Below, piece by piece: positions 9,005 through 23,041 of a stretch of DNA of 64,000 nt. The position numbers were made by a program, and so were the translations under genes. The notes below the pieces were generated by a model. It ran no database searches, was not told where the DNA came from, and saw only the letters and a list, made by a program, of their open reading frames with translations. The stretch's first letter is position 1, and each line of letters begins with the position of its first letter. The DNA lies in contig OZ059894.1 in NCBI GenBank assembly GCA_964057225.1, forward strand, positions 21,358,476 to 21,422,475, in the 5' to 3' direction. This DNA comes from Auanema rhodensis (Eukaryota; Nematoda; Chromadorea; Rhabditida; Rhabditidae).

Positions 9005-10407
9005 AAGGCAAAGACGATGGACAATGTTATTCAACGAAAAAATTAATTCTTCAGGGTGAAAATCGAGGATATAAGTGTGAACTTATATCAGTTGATGTCT
9101 CGGTGCATTTTTAAGTTAGCGCAAATCTGATAACACAGATCGACGCAGCTTAAAAATCCGCATCGAATGCACTATACTACATTGAGAAACGCTTAATACA
9201 AAAATTAGTTATGATCGTTTGAAAAATGATGCATTAGTGTATGTTGAGTTTCCATGTACACTCAACATTGCTTCCAAAAACATTTTGACAAAAATTTTTT
9301 CGAAAAATTTCAAAATAATTTAGCAAAAAGTAGATGTTTTTAGATTCCATTTTTCAAGGCAAAGACGATGGACAATGTTATTCAACGAAAAAATTAATTC
9401 TTCAGGGTGAAAATCGGGGATATAAATGTGAACTTATATCAGTTGATATCTCGGTGCATTTTTAAGCTAGCGCGATTCTGATAACACAGATCGACGCAGC
9501 TTAAAAATCCGCATCGAATGCACTATACTACATTGAGAAACGCTTAATACAAAAATTAGTTATGATCGTTTGAAAAATGATGCATTAGTGTATGTTGAGT
9601 TTCCATGTACACTCAACATTGCTTCCAAAAACATTTTGACAAAATTTTTTCGAAAAATTTCGAAATAATATAGCAAAACGTAGATGTTTTTAGATTCCTT
9701 TTTTCAAGGCGAAGACGATGGACAATGTTATTCAACGAAAAAATTGATTCTTCAGGGTGAAAATCGAGGATATAAGTGTGAACTTGTATCAGTTGATATC
9801 TCGGTGCATTTTTAAGCTAGCGCAAATCTGATAACACAGATCGACGCAGCTTAAAAATCCGCATCGAATGCACTATACTACATTGAGAAACGCTCAATAC
9901 AAAAATTAGTTATGATCGTTTGAAAAATGATGCATTAGTGTATGTTGAGTTTCCATGTACACTCAACATTGCTTCCAAAAACATTTTGACAAAAATTTTT
10001 TCGAAAAATTTCAGAATAATTTAGCAAAAAGTAGATGTTTTTAGATTCCTTTTTTCAAGGCAAAGACGATGGACAATGTTATTCAACGAAAAAATTAATT
10101 CTTCAGGGTGAAAATCGAGGATATAAGTGTGAACTTATATCAGTTGATATCTCGGTGCATTTTTAAGCTAGCGCAAATCTGATAACACAGATCGACGCAG
10201 CTTAAAAATCCGCATCGAATGCACTATACTACATTGAGAAACGCTTGATACAAAAATTAGTTATGATCGTTTGAAAAATGATGCATTAGTGTATGTTGAG
10301 TTTCCATGTACACTCAACATTGCTTCCAAAAACATTTTGACAAAAATTTTTTCGAAAAATTTCAGAATAATTTAGCAAAAAGTAGATGTTTTTAGATTCC
10401 TTTTTTC
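9005..10407. repeat. Four-monomer HOR unit, copy 1 (1403 bp)
   Basis: Monomer order: GATGTC/AAGTTAG, GGGGATATAAATG/GCGCGATT with a 1-bp deletion, GCGAAG/AATTGATTC, and a TTCAGAATAAT type. The first three recur in the same order from 10408, offset 1403 bp. The first two also match 3867-4567 at a 15-monomer offset. Confidence 0.8.
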
Positions 10408-11810
10408 AAGGCAAAGACGATGGACAATGTAATTCAACGAAAAAATTAATTCTTCAGGGTGAAAATCGAGGATATAAGTGTGAACTTATATCAGTTGATG
10501 TCTCGGTGCATTTTTAAGTTAGCGCAAATCTGATAACACAGATCGACGCAGCTTAAAAATCCGCATCGAATGCACTATACTACATTGAGAAACGCTTAAT
10601 ACAAAAATTAGTTATGATCGTTTGAAAAATGATGCATTAGTGTATGTTGAGTTTCCATGTACACTCAACATTGCTTCCAAAAACATTTTGACAAAAATTT
10701 TTTCGAAAAATTTCAAAATAATTTAGCAAAAAGTAGATGTTTTTAGATTCCATTTTTCAAGGCAAAGACGATGGACAATGTTATTCAACGAAAAAATTAA
10801 TTCTTCAGGGTGAAAATCGGGGATATAAATGTGAACTTATATCAGTTGATATCTCGGTGCATTTTTAAGCTAGCGCGATTCTGATAACACAGATCGACGC
10901 AGCTTAAAAATCCGCATCGAATGCACTATACTACATTGAGAAACGCTTAATACAAAAATTAGTTATGATCGTTTGAAAAATGATGCATTAGTGTATGTTG
11001 AGTTTCCATGTACACTCAACATTGCTTCCAAAAACATTTTGACAAAATTTTTTCGAAAAATTTCGAAATAATGTAGCAAAACGTAGATGTTTTTAGATTC
11101 CTTTTTTCAAGGCGAAGACGATGGACAATGTTATTCAACGAAAAAATTGATTCTTCAGGGTGAAAATCGAGGATATAAGTGTGAACTTGTATCAGTTGAT
11201 ATCTCGGTGCATTTTTAAGCTAGCGCAAATCTGATAACACAGATCGACGCAGCTTAAAAATCCGCATCGAATGCACTATACTACATTGAGAAACGCTTAA
11301 TACAAAAATTAGTTATGATCGTTTGAAAAATGATGCATTAGTGTATGTTGAGTTTCCATGTACACTCAACATTGCTTCCAAAAACATTTTGACAAAAATT
11401 TTTTCGAAAAATTTCAGAATAATTTAGCAAAAAGTAGATGTTTTTAGATTCCTTTTTTCAAGGCAAAGACGATGGACAATGTTATTCAACGAAAAAATTA
11501 ATTCTTCAGGGTGAAAATCGAGGATATAAGTGTGAACTTGTATCAGTTGATATCTCGGTGCATTTTTAAGCTAGCGCAAATCTGATAACACAGATCGACG
11601 CAGCTTAAAAATCCGCATCGAATGCACTATACTACATTGAGAAACGCTTAATACAAAAATTAGTTATAATCGTTTGAAAAATGATGCATTAGTGTATGTT
11701 GAGTTTCCATGTACACTCAACATTGCTTCCAAAAACATTTTGACAAACATTTTTTCGAAAAATTTCAAAATAATTTAGCAAAAAGTAGATGTTTTTAGAT
11801 TCCTTTTTTC
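10408..11810. repeat. Four-monomer HOR unit, copy 2 (1403 bp)
   Basis: Monomers at 10408, 10759 and 11109 repeat the order seen from 9005. The fourth (11460) differs, carrying GTTATAATCG and ACATTTTTTCG as at 1761 and 7601. GTAATTCAACG at about 10429 is private to this copy. Confidence 0.75.
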
Positions 11811-13565
11811 AAGGCAAAGACGATGGACAATGTTATTCAACGAAAAAATTAATTCTTCAGGGTGAAAATCGAGGATATAAGTGTGAACTTATATCAGTTG
11901 ATATCTCGGTGCATTTTTAAGCTAGCGCAAATCTGATAACACAGATCGACGCAGCTTAAAAATCCGCATCGAATGCACTATACTACATTGAGAAACGCTT
12001 GATACAAAAATTAGTTATGATCGTTTGAAAAATGATGCATTAGTGTATGTTGAGTTTCCATGTACACTCAACATTGCTTCCAAAAACATTTTGACAAAAC
12101 TTTTTTCGAAAAATTTCAAAATAATTTAGCAAAAAGTAGATGTTTTTAGATTTCATTTTTCAAGGCAAGGACGATGGACAATGTTATTCAACGAAAAAAA
12201 TAATTCTTCAGGGTGAAAATCGAGGATATAAGTGTGAACTTATATCAGTTGATATCTCGGTGCATTTTTAAGCTAGCGCAAATCTGATAACACAGATCGA
12301 CGCAGCTTAAAAATCCGCATCGAATGCACTATACTACATTGAGAAACGCTTAATACAAAAATTAGTTATGATCGTTTGAAAAATGATGCATTAGTGTATG
12401 TTGAGTTTCCATGTACACTCAACATTGCTTCCAAAAACATTTTGACAAAAATTTTTTCGAAAAATTTCAAAATAATTTAGCAAAAAGTAGATGTTTTTAG
12501 ATTCCATTTTTCAAGGCAAAGACGATAGACAATGTTATTCAACGAAAAAATTAATTCTTCAGGGTGAAAATCGAGGATATAAGTGTGAACTTGTATCAGT
12601 TGATATCTCGGTGCATTTTTAAGCTAGCGCAAATCTGATAACACAGATCGACGCAGCTTAAAAATCCGCATCGAATGCACTATACTACATTGAGAAACGC
12701 TTAATACAAAAATTAGTTATGATCGTTTGAAAAATGATGCATTAGTGTATGTTGAGTTTCCATGTACACTCAACATTGCTTCCAAAAACATTTAGACAAA
12801 AATTTTTTCGAAAAATTTCAAAATAATTTAGCAAAAAGTAGATGTTTTTAGATTCCATTTTTCAAGGCAAAGACGATAGACAATGTTATTCAACGAAAAA
12901 ATTAATTCTTCAGGGTGAAAATCGAGGATATAAGTGTGAACTTGTATCAGTTGATATCTCGGTGCATTTTTAAGCTAGCGCAAATCTGATAACACAGATC
13001 GACGCAGCTAAAAAATCCGCATCGAATGCACTATACTACATTGAGAAACGCTTAATACAAAAATTAGTTATGATCGTTTGAAAAATGATGCATTAGTGTA
13101 TGTTGAGTTTCCATGTACACTCAACATTGCTTCCAAAAACATTTTGACAAAAATTTTTTCGAAAAATTTCAAAATAATTTAGCAAAAAGTAGATGTTTTT
13201 AGATTCCATTTTTCAAGGCAAAGACGATAGACAACGTTATTCAACGAAAAAATTAATTCTTCAGGGTGAAAATCGAGGATATAAGTGTGAACTTGTATCA
13301 GTTGATATCTCGGTGCATTTTTAAGCTAGCGCAAATCTGATAACACAGATCGACGCAGCTTAAAAATCCGCATCGAATGCACTATACTACATTGAGAAAC
13401 GCTTAATACAAAAATTAGTTATGATCGTTTGAAAAATGATGCATTAGTGTATGTTGAGTTTCCATGTACACTCAACATTGCTTCCAAAAACATTTTGACA
13501 AAAATTTTTTCGAAAAATTTCAAAATAATTTAGCAAAAAGTAGATGTTTTTAGATTCCATTTTTC
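11811..13565. repeat. Transitional run of five monomers
   Basis: Ordinary monomers linking zones 1 and 2. The one at 12162 begins AAGGCAAGGACGATGG with CGAAAAAAATAATTC. Those at 12513, 12864 and 13215 carry ACGATAGACAA with ACTTGTATC. Private changes are CATTTAGACAAA (about 12789) and GCAGCTAAAAAATCC (about 13006). Confidence 0.7.
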
Positions 13566-16500
13566 AAGGCAAGGACGATGGACAATGTTATTCAACGAAA
13601 AAAATAATTCTTCAGGGTGAAAATCGAGGATATAAGTGTGAACTTGTATCAGTTGATATCTCGGTGCATTTTTAAGCTAGCGCAAATCTGATAACACAGA
13701 TCGACGCAGCTTAAAAATCCGCATCGAATGCACTATACTACATTGAGAAACGCTTAATACAAAAATTAGTTATGATCGTTTGAAAAATGATGCATTAGTG
13801 TATGTTGAGTTTCCATGTACACTCAACATTGCTTCCAAAAACATTTTGACAAAAATTTTTTCGAAAAATTTCAAAATAATTTAGCAAAAAGTAGATGTTT
13901 TTAGATTCCATTTTTCAAGGCAAAGACGATAGACAACGTTATTCAACGAAAAAATTAATTCTTCAGGGTGAAAATCGAGGATATAAGTGTGAACTTGTAT
14001 CAGTTGATATCTCGGTGCATTTTTAAGCTAGCGCAAATCTGATAACACAGATCGACGCAGCTTAAAAATCCGCATCGAATGCACTATACTACATTGAGAA
14101 ACGCTTAATACAAAAATTAGTTATGATCGTTTGAAAAATGATGCATTAGTGTATGTTGAGTTTCCATGTACACTCAACATTGCTTCCAAAAACATTTTGA
14201 CAAAAATTTTTTCGAAAAATTTCAAAATAATTTAGCAAAAAGTAGATGTTTTTAGATTCCATTTTTCAAGGCAAAGACGATAGACAACGTTATTCAACGA
14301 AAAAAATAATTCTTCAGGGTGAAAATCGAGGATATAAGTGTGAACTTATATCAGTTGATATCTCGGTGCATTTTTAAGCTAGCGCAAATCTGATAACACA
14401 GATCGACGCAGCTTAAAAATCCGCATCGAATGCACTATACTACATTGAGAAACGCTTAATACAAAAATTAGTTATGATCGTTTGAAAAATGATGCATTAG
14501 TGTATGTTGAGTTTCCATGTACACTCAACATTGCTTCCAAAAACATTTTGACAAAAATTTTTTCGAAAAATTTCAAAATAATTTAGCAAAAAGTAGATGT
14601 TTTTAGATTCCATTTTTCAAGGCAAAGACGATAGACAATGTTATTCAACGAAAAAATTAATTCTTCAGGGTGAAAATCGAGGATATAAGTGTGAACTTGT
14701 ATCAGTTGATATCTCGGTGCATTTTTAAGCTAGCGCAAATCTGATAACACAGATCGACGCAGCTTAAAAATCCGCATCGAATGCACTATACTACATTGAG
14801 AAACGCTTAATACAAAAATTAGTTATGATCGTTTGAAAAATGATGCATTAGTGTATGTTGAGTTTCCATGTACACTCAACATTGCTTCCAAAAACATTTT
14901 GACAAAAATTTTTTCGAAAAATTTCAAAATAATTTAGCAAAAAGTAGATGTTTTTAGATTCCATTTTTCAAGGCAAAGACGATAGACAACGTTATTCAAC
15001 GAAAAAATTAATTCTTCAGGGTGAAAATCGAGGATATAAGTGTGAACTTGTATCAGTTGATATCTCGGTGCATTTTTAAGCTAGCGCAAATCTGATAACA
15101 CAGATCGACGCAGCTTAAAAATCCGCATCGAATGCACTATACTACATTGAGAAACGCTTAATACAAAAATTAGTTATGATCGTTTGAAAAATGATGCATT
15201 AGTGTATGTTGAGTTTCCATGTACACTCAACATTGCTTCCAAAAACATTTTGACAAAAATTTTTTCGAAAAATTTCAAAATAATTTAGCAAAAAGTAGAT
15301 GTTTTTAGATTCCATTTTTCAAGGCAAGGACGATGGACAATGTTATTCAACGAAAAAAATAATTCTTCAGGGTGAAAATCGAGGATATAAGTGTGAACTT
15401 GTATCAGTTGATATCTCGGTGCATTTTTAAGCTAGCGCAAATCTGATAACACAGATCGACGCAGCTTAAAAATCCGCATCGAATGCACTATACTACATTG
15501 AGAAACGCTTAATACAAAAATTAGTTATGATCGTTTGAAAAATGATGCATTAGTGTATGTTGAGTTTCCATGTACACTCAACATTGCTTCCAAAAACATT
15601 TTGACAAAAATTTTTTCGAAAAATTTCAAAATAATTTAGCAAAAAGTAGATGTTTTTAGATTCCATTTTTCAAGGCAAAGACGATAGACAACGTTATTCA
15701 ACGAAAAAATTAATTCTTCAGGGTGAAAATCGAGGATATAAGTGTGAACTTGTATCAGTTGATATCTCGGTGCATTTTTAAGCTAGCGCAAATCTGATAA
15801 CACAGATCGACGCAGCTTAAAAATCCGCATCGAATGCACTATACTACATTGAGAAACGCTTAATACAAAAATTAGTTATGATCGTTTGAAAAATGATGCA
15901 TTAGTGTATGTTGAGTTTCCATGTACACTCAACATTGCTTCCAAAAACATTTTGACAAAAATTTTTTCGAAAAATTTCAAAATAATTTAGCAAAAAGTAG
16001 ATGTTTTTAGATTCCATTTTTCAAGGCAAAGACGATAGACAACGTTATTCAACGAAAAAAATAATTCTTCAGGGTGAAAATCGAGGATATAAGTGTGAAC
16101 TTATATCAGTTGATATCTCGGTGCATTTTTAAGCTAGCGCAAATCTGATAACACAGATCGACGCAGCTTAAAAATCCGCATCGAATGCACTATACTACAT
16201 TGAGAAACGCTTAATACAAAAATTAGTTATGATCGTTTGAAAAATGATGCATTAGTGTATGTTGAGTTTCCATGTACACTCAACATTGCTTCCAAAAACA
16301 TTTTGACAAAAATTTTTTCGAAAAATTTCAAAATAATTTAGCAAAAAGTAGATGTTTTTAGATTCCATTTTTCAAGGCAAAGACGATAGACAATGTTATT
16401 CAACGAAAAAATTAATTCTTCAGGGTGAAAATCGAGGATATAAGTGTGAACTTGTATCAGTTGATATCTCGGTGCATTTTTAAGTTAGCGCAAATCTGAT

Positions 16501-19500
16501 AACACAGATCGACGCAGCTTAAAAATCCGCATCGAATGCACTATACTACATTGAGAAACGCTTAATACAAAAATTAGTTATGATCGTTTGAAAAATGATG
16601 CATTAGTGTATGTTGAGTTTCCATGTACACTCAACATTGCTTCCAAAAACATTTTGACAAAAATTTTTTCGAAAAATTTCAGAATAATTTAGCAAAAAGT
16701 AGATGTTTTTAGATTCCTTTTTTCAAGGCAAAGACGATGGACAATGTTATTCAACGAAAAAATTAATTCTTCAGGGTGAAAATCGAGGATATAAGTGTGA
16801 ACTTATATCAGTTGATATCTCGGTGCATTTTTAAGCTAGCGCAAATCTGATAACACAGATCGACGCAGCTTAAAAATCCGCATCGAATGCACTATACTAC
16901 ATTGAGAAACGCTTGATACAAAAATTAGTTATGATCGTTTGAAAAATGATGCATTAGTGTATGTTGAGTTTCCATGTACACTCAACATTGCTTCCAAAAA
17001 CATTTTGACAAAAATTTTTTCGAAAAATTTCAAAATAATTTAGCAAAAAGTAGATGTTTTTAGATTCCATTTTTCAAGGCAAGGACGATGGACAATGTTA
17101 TTCAACGAAAAAAATAATTCTTCAGGGTGAAAATCGAGGATATAAGTGTGAACTTGTATCAGTTGATATCTCGGTGCATTTTTAAGCTAGCGCAAATCTG
17201 ATAACACAGATCGACGCAGCTTAAAAATCCGCATCGAATGCACTATACTACATTGAGAAACGCTTAATACAAAAATTAGTTATGATCGTTTGAAAAATGA
17301 TGCATTAGTGTATGTTGAGTTTCCATGTACACTCAACATTGCTTCCAAAAACATTTTGACAAAAATTTTTTCGAAAAATTTCAAAATAATTTAGCAAAAA
17401 GTAGATGTTTTTAGATTCCATTTTTCAAGGCAAAGACGATAGACAACGTTATTCAACGAAAAAATTAATTCTTCAGGGTGAAAATCGAGGATATAAGTGT
17501 GAACTTGTATCAGTTGATATCTCGGTGCATTTTTAAGCTAGCGCAAATCTGATAACACAGATCGACGCAGCTTAAAAATCCGCATCGAATGCACTATACT
17601 ACATTGAGAAACGCTTAATACAAAAATTAGTTATGATCGTTTGAAAAATGATGCATTAGTGTATGTTGAGTTTCCATGTACACTCAACATTGCTTCCAAA
17701 AACATTTTGACAAAAATTTTTTCGAAAAATTTCAAAATAATTTAGCAAAAAGTAGATGTTTTTAGATTCCATTTTTCAAGGCAAAGACGATAGACAACGT
17801 TATTCAACGAAAAAAATAATTCTTCAGGGTGAAAATCGAGGATATAAGTGTGAACTTATATCAGTTGATATCTCGGTGCATTTTTAAGCTAGCGCAAATC
17901 TGATAACACAGATCGACGCAGCTTAAAAATCCGCATCGAATGCACTATACTACATTGAGAAACGCTTAATACAAAAATTAGTTATGATCGTTTGAAAAAT
18001 GATGCATTAGTGTATGTTGAGTTTCCATGTACACTCAACATTGCTTCCAAAAACATTTTGACAAAAATTTTTTCGAAAAATTTCAAAATAATTTAGCAAA
18101 AAGTAGATGTTTTTAGATTCCATTTTTCAAGGCAAAGACGATAGACAATGTTATTCAACGAAAAAATTAATTCTTCAGGGTGAAAATCGAGGATATAAGT
18201 GTGAACTTGTATCAGTTGATATCTCGGTGCATTTTTAAGTTAGCGCAAATCTGATAACACAGATCGACGCAGCTTAAAAATCCGCATCGAATGCACTATA
18301 CTACATTGAGAAACGCTTAATACAAAAATTAGTTATGATCGTTTGAAAAATGATGCATTAGTGTATGTTGAGTTTCCATGTACACTCAACATTGCTTCCA
18401 AAAACATTTTGACAAAAATTTTTTCGAAAAATTTCAGAATAATTTAGCAAAAAGTAGATGTTTTTAGATTCCTTTTTTCAAGGCAAAGACGATGGACAAT
18501 GTTATTCAACGAAAAAATTAATTCTTCAGGGTGAAAATCGAGGATATAAGTGTGAACTTATATCAGTTGATATCTCGGTGCATTTTTAAGCTAGCGCAAA
18601 TCTGATAACACAGATCGACGCAGCTTAAAAATCCGCATCGAATGCACTATACTACATTGAGAAACGCTTGATACAAAAATTAGTTATGATCGTTTGAAAA
18701 ATGATGCATTAGTGTATGTTGAGTTTCCATGTACACTCAACATTGCTTCCAAAAACATTTTGACAAAAATTTTTTCGAAAAATTTCAAAATAATTTAGCA
18801 AAAAGTAGATGTTTTTAGATTCCATTTTTCAAGGCAAGGACGATGGACAATGTTATTCAACGAAAAAAATAATTCTTCAGGGTGAAAATCGAGGATATAA
18901 GTGTGAACTTGTATCAGTTGATATCTCGGTGCATTTTTAAGCTAGCGCAAATCTGATAACACAGATCGACGCAGCTTAAAAATCCGCATCGAATGCACTA
19001 TACTACATTGAGAAACGCTTAATACAAAAATTAGTTATGATCGTTTGAAAAATGATGCATTAGTGTATGTTGAGTTTCCATGTACACTCAACATTGCTTC
19101 CAAAAACATTTTGACAAAAATTTTTTCGAAAAATTTCAAAATAATTTAGCAAAAAGTAGATGTTTTTAGATTCCATTTTTCAAGGCAAAGACGATAGACA
19201 ACGTTATTCAACGAAAAAATTAATTCTTCAGGGTGAAAATCGAGGATATAAGTGTGAACTTGTATCAGTTGATATCTCGGTGCATTTTTAAGCTAGCGCA
19301 AATCTGATAACACAGATCGACGCAGCTTAAAAATCCGCATCGAATGCACTATACTACATTGAGAAACGCTTAATACAAAAATTAGTTATGATCGTTTGAA
19401 AAATGATGCATTAGTGTATGTTGAGTTTCCATGTACACTCAACATTGCTTCCAAAAACATTTTGACAAAAATTTTTTCGAAAAATTTCAAAATAATTTAG

Positions 19501-19883
19501 CAAAAAGTAGATGTTTTTAGATTCCATTTTTCAAGGCAAAGACGATAGACAACGTTATTCAACGAAAAAAATAATTCTTCAGGGTGAAAATCGAGGATAT
19601 AAGTGTGAACTTATATCAGTTGATATCTCGGTGCATTTTTAAGCTAGCGCAAATCTGATAACACAGATCGACGCAGCTTAAAAATCCGCATCGAATGCAC
19701 TATACTACATTGAGAAACGCTTAATACAAAAATTAGTTATGATCGTTTGAAAAATGATGCATTAGTGTATGTTGAGTTTCCATGTACACTCAACATTGCT
19801 TCCAAAAACATTTTGACAAAAATTTTTTCGAAAAATTTCAAAATAATTTAGCAAAAAGTAGATGTTTTTAGATTCCATTTTTC
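13566..19883. repeat. Five-monomer HOR, period 1755 bp
   Basis: The AAGGCAAGGACG monomer recurs at 13566, 15321, 17076 and 18831, each 1755 bp apart. The units 15321-17075 and 17076-18830 have the same five types in order: AAGG-AAATAATTC; ATAGACAACG; ATAGACAACG-AAATAATTC; ATAGACAATG with AAGTTAGCG and TTCAGAAT; and GATGG with CTTGATAC. I noticed no difference between them. The unit from 13566 shares the first three monomers and differs later. The one from 18831 stops after three. The two central units look like the newest expansion. Confidence 0.85.
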
Positions 19884-20936
19884 AAGGCAAGGACGATGGA
19901 CAATGTTATTCAACGAAAAAAATAATTCTTCAGGGTGAAAATCGAGGATATAAGTGTGAACTTATATCAGTTGATATCTCGGTGCATTTTTAAGCTAGCG
20001 CAAATCTGATAACACAGATCGACGCAGCTTAAAAATCCGCATCGAATGCACTATACTACATTGAGAAACGCTTAATACAAAAATTAGTTATGATCGTTTG
20101 AAAAATGATGCATTAGTGTATGTTGAGTTTCCATGTACACTCAACATTGCTTCCAAAAACATTTTGACAAAAATTTTTTCGAAAAATTTCAAAATAATTT
20201 AGCAAAAAGTAGATGTTTTTAGATTCCATTTTTCAAGGCAAAGACGATAGACAATGTTATTCAACGAAAAAATTAATTCTTCAGGGTGAAAATCGAGGAT
20301 ATAAGTGTGAACTTGTATCAGTTGATATCTCGGTGCATTTTTAAGCTAGCGCAAATCTGATAACACAGATCGACGCAGCTTAAAAATCCGCATCGAATGC
20401 ACTATACTACATTGAGAAACGCTTAATACAAAAATTAGTTATGATCGTTTGAAAAATGATGCATTAGTGTATGTTGAGTTTCCATGTACACTCAACATTG
20501 CTTCCAAAAACATTTTGACAAAAATTTTTTCGAAAAATTTCAGAATAATTTAGCAAAAAGTAGATGTTTTTAGATTCCTTTTTTCAAGGCAAAGACGATG
20601 GACAATGTTATTCAACGAAAAAATTAATTCTTCAGGGTGAAAATCGAGGATATAAGTGTGAACTTATATCAGTTGATATCTCGGTGCATTTTTAAGCTAG
20701 CGCAAATCTGATAACACAGATCGACGCAGCTTAAAAATCCGCATCGAATGCACTATACTACATTGAGAAACGCTTAATACAAAAATTAGTTATGATCGTT
20801 TGAAAAATGATGCATTAGTGTATGTTGAGTTTCCATGTACACTCAACATTGCTTCCAAAAACATTTTGACAAAAATTTTTTCGAAAAATTTCAAAATAAT
20901 TTAGCAAAAAGTAGATGTTTTTAGATTCCATTTTTC
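19884..20936. repeat. Three-monomer linker between HORs
   Basis: Three ordinary zone 2 monomers (AAGGCAAGGACG type, ATAGACAATG type with TTCAGAAT, GATGG type) lie between the 5-mer and 6-mer arrays. Nothing else is present. Confidence 0.7.
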
Positions 20937-23041
20937 AAGGCAAAGACGATAGACAACGTTATTCAACGAAAAAAATAATTCTTCAGGGTGAAAATCGAGG
21001 ATATAAGTGTGAACTTATATCAGTTGATATCTCGGTGCATTTTTAAGCTAGCGCAAATCTGATAACACAGATCGACGCAGCTTAAAAATCCGCATCGAAT
21101 GCACTATACTACATTGAGAAACGCTTAATACAAAAATTAGTTATGATCGTTTGAAAAATGATGCATTAGTGTATGTTGAGTTTCCATGTACACTCAACAT
21201 TGCTTCCAAAAACATTTTGACAAAAATTTTTTCGAAAAATTTCAGAATAATTTAGCAAAAAGTAGATGTTTTTAGATTCCATTTTTCAAGGCAAAGACGA
21301 TAGACAATGTTATTCAACGAAAAAATTAATTCTTCAGGGTGAAAATCGAGGATATAAGTGTGAACTTGTATCAGTTGATATCTCGGTGCATTTTTAAGTT
21401 AGCGCAAATCTGATAACACAGATCGACGCAGCTTAAAAATCCGCATCGAATGCACTATACTACATTGAGAAACGCTTAATACAAAAATTAGTTATGATCG
21501 TTTGAAAAATGATGCATTAGTGTATGTTGAGTTTCCATGTACACTCAACATTGCTTCCAAAAACATTTTGACAAAAATTTTTTCGAAAAATTTCAGAATA
21601 ATTTAGCAAAAAGTAGATGTTTTTAGATTCCTTTTTTCAAGGCAAAGACGATGGACAATGTTATTCAACGAAAAAATTAATTCTTCAGGGTGAAAATCGA
21701 GGATATAAGTGTGAACTTATATCAGTTGATATCTCGGTGCATTTTTAAGCTAGCGCAAATCTGATAACACAGATCGACGCAGCTTAAAAATCCGCATCGA
21801 ATGCACTATACTACATTGAGAAACGCTTGATACAAAAATTAGTTATGATCGTTTGAAAAATGATGCATTAGTGTATGTTGAGTTTCCATGTACACTCAAC
21901 ATTGCTTCCAAAAACTTTTGACAAAAATTTTTTCGAAAAATTTCAGAATAATTTAGCAAAAAGTAGATGTTTTTAGATTCCTTTTTTCAAGACAAAGACG
22001 ATGGACAATGTTATTCAACGAAAAAATTAATTCTTCAGGGTGAAAATCGAGGATATAAGTGTGAACTTATATCAGTTGATATCTCGGTGCATTTTTAAGC
22101 TAGCGCAAATCTGATAACACAGATCGACGCAGCTTAAAAATCCGCATCGAATGCACTATACTACATTGAGAAACGCTTAATACAAAAATTAGTTATGATC
22201 GTTTGAAAAATGATGCATTAGTGTATGTTGAGTTTCCATGTACACTCAACATTGCTTCCAAAAACATTTTGACAAAAATTTTTTCGAAAAATTTCAAAAT
22301 AATTTAGCAAAAAGTAGATGTTTTTAGATTCCATTTTTCAAGGCAAAGACGATAGACAATGTTATTCAACGAAAAAATTAATTCTTCAGGGTGAAAATCG
22401 AGGATATAAGTGTGAACTTGTATCAGTTGATATCTCGGTGCATTTTTAAGCTAGCGCAAATCTGATTACACAGATCGACGCAGCTTAAAAATCCGCATCG
22501 AATGCACTATACTACATTGAGAAACGCTTAATACAAAAATTAGTTATGATCGTTTGAAAAATGATGCATTAGTGTATGTTGAGTTTCCATGTACACTCAA
22601 CATTGCTTCCAAAAACATTTTGACAAAAATTTTTTCGAAAAATTTCAAAATAATTTAGCAAAAAGTAGATGTTTTTAGATTTCATTTTTCAAGGCAAAGA
22701 CGATAGACAACGTTATTCAACGAAAAAATTAATTCTTCAGGGTGAAAATCGAGGATATAAGTGTGAACTGGTATCAGTTGATATCTCGGTGCATTTTTAA
22801 GCTAGCGCAAATCTGATAACACAGATCGACGCAGCTTGAAAATCCGCATCGAATGCACTATACTACATTGAGAAACGCTTAATACAAAAATTAGTTATGA
22901 TCGTTTGAAAAATGATGCATTAGTGTATGTTGAGTTTCCATGTACACTCAACATTGCTTCCAAAAACATTTTGACAAAAATTTTTTCGAAAAATTTCAAA
23001 ATAATTTAGCAAAAAGTAGATGTTTTTAGATTCCATTTTTC
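20937..23041. repeat. Six-monomer HOR unit, copy 1 (2105 bp)
   Basis: Rare markers in order are AAACTTTTGACA (1-bp deletion, about 21913), TTCAAGACAAAG, TCTGATTACACAG, AGATTTCATTTTTC, GAACTGGTATC and CAGCTTGAAAATCC. All recur 2105 bp downstream in the same order. The period is six monomers minus the shared single-base deletion. Confidence 0.92.

Larger units (their letters stand above)
1..13214. repeat. Subfamily zone 1: mosaic of GCGCGATT, GGGGATATAAATG and short monomers
   Basis: About 37 full monomers. Diagnostic variants are the five GCGCGATTCT copies (monomers at 1410, 4218, 6273, 9356, 10759), ATCGGGGATATAAATG, GGCGAAGACG with AATTGATTC, the paired changes GATGTC plus AAGTTAGCG (3516, 3867, 9005, 10408), and the only 326-bp monomers. 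Blocks of these types recur in partly conserved order at several different spacings, so there is no single HOR period here. The ACTTGTATC variant is frequent. Confidence 0.8.
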
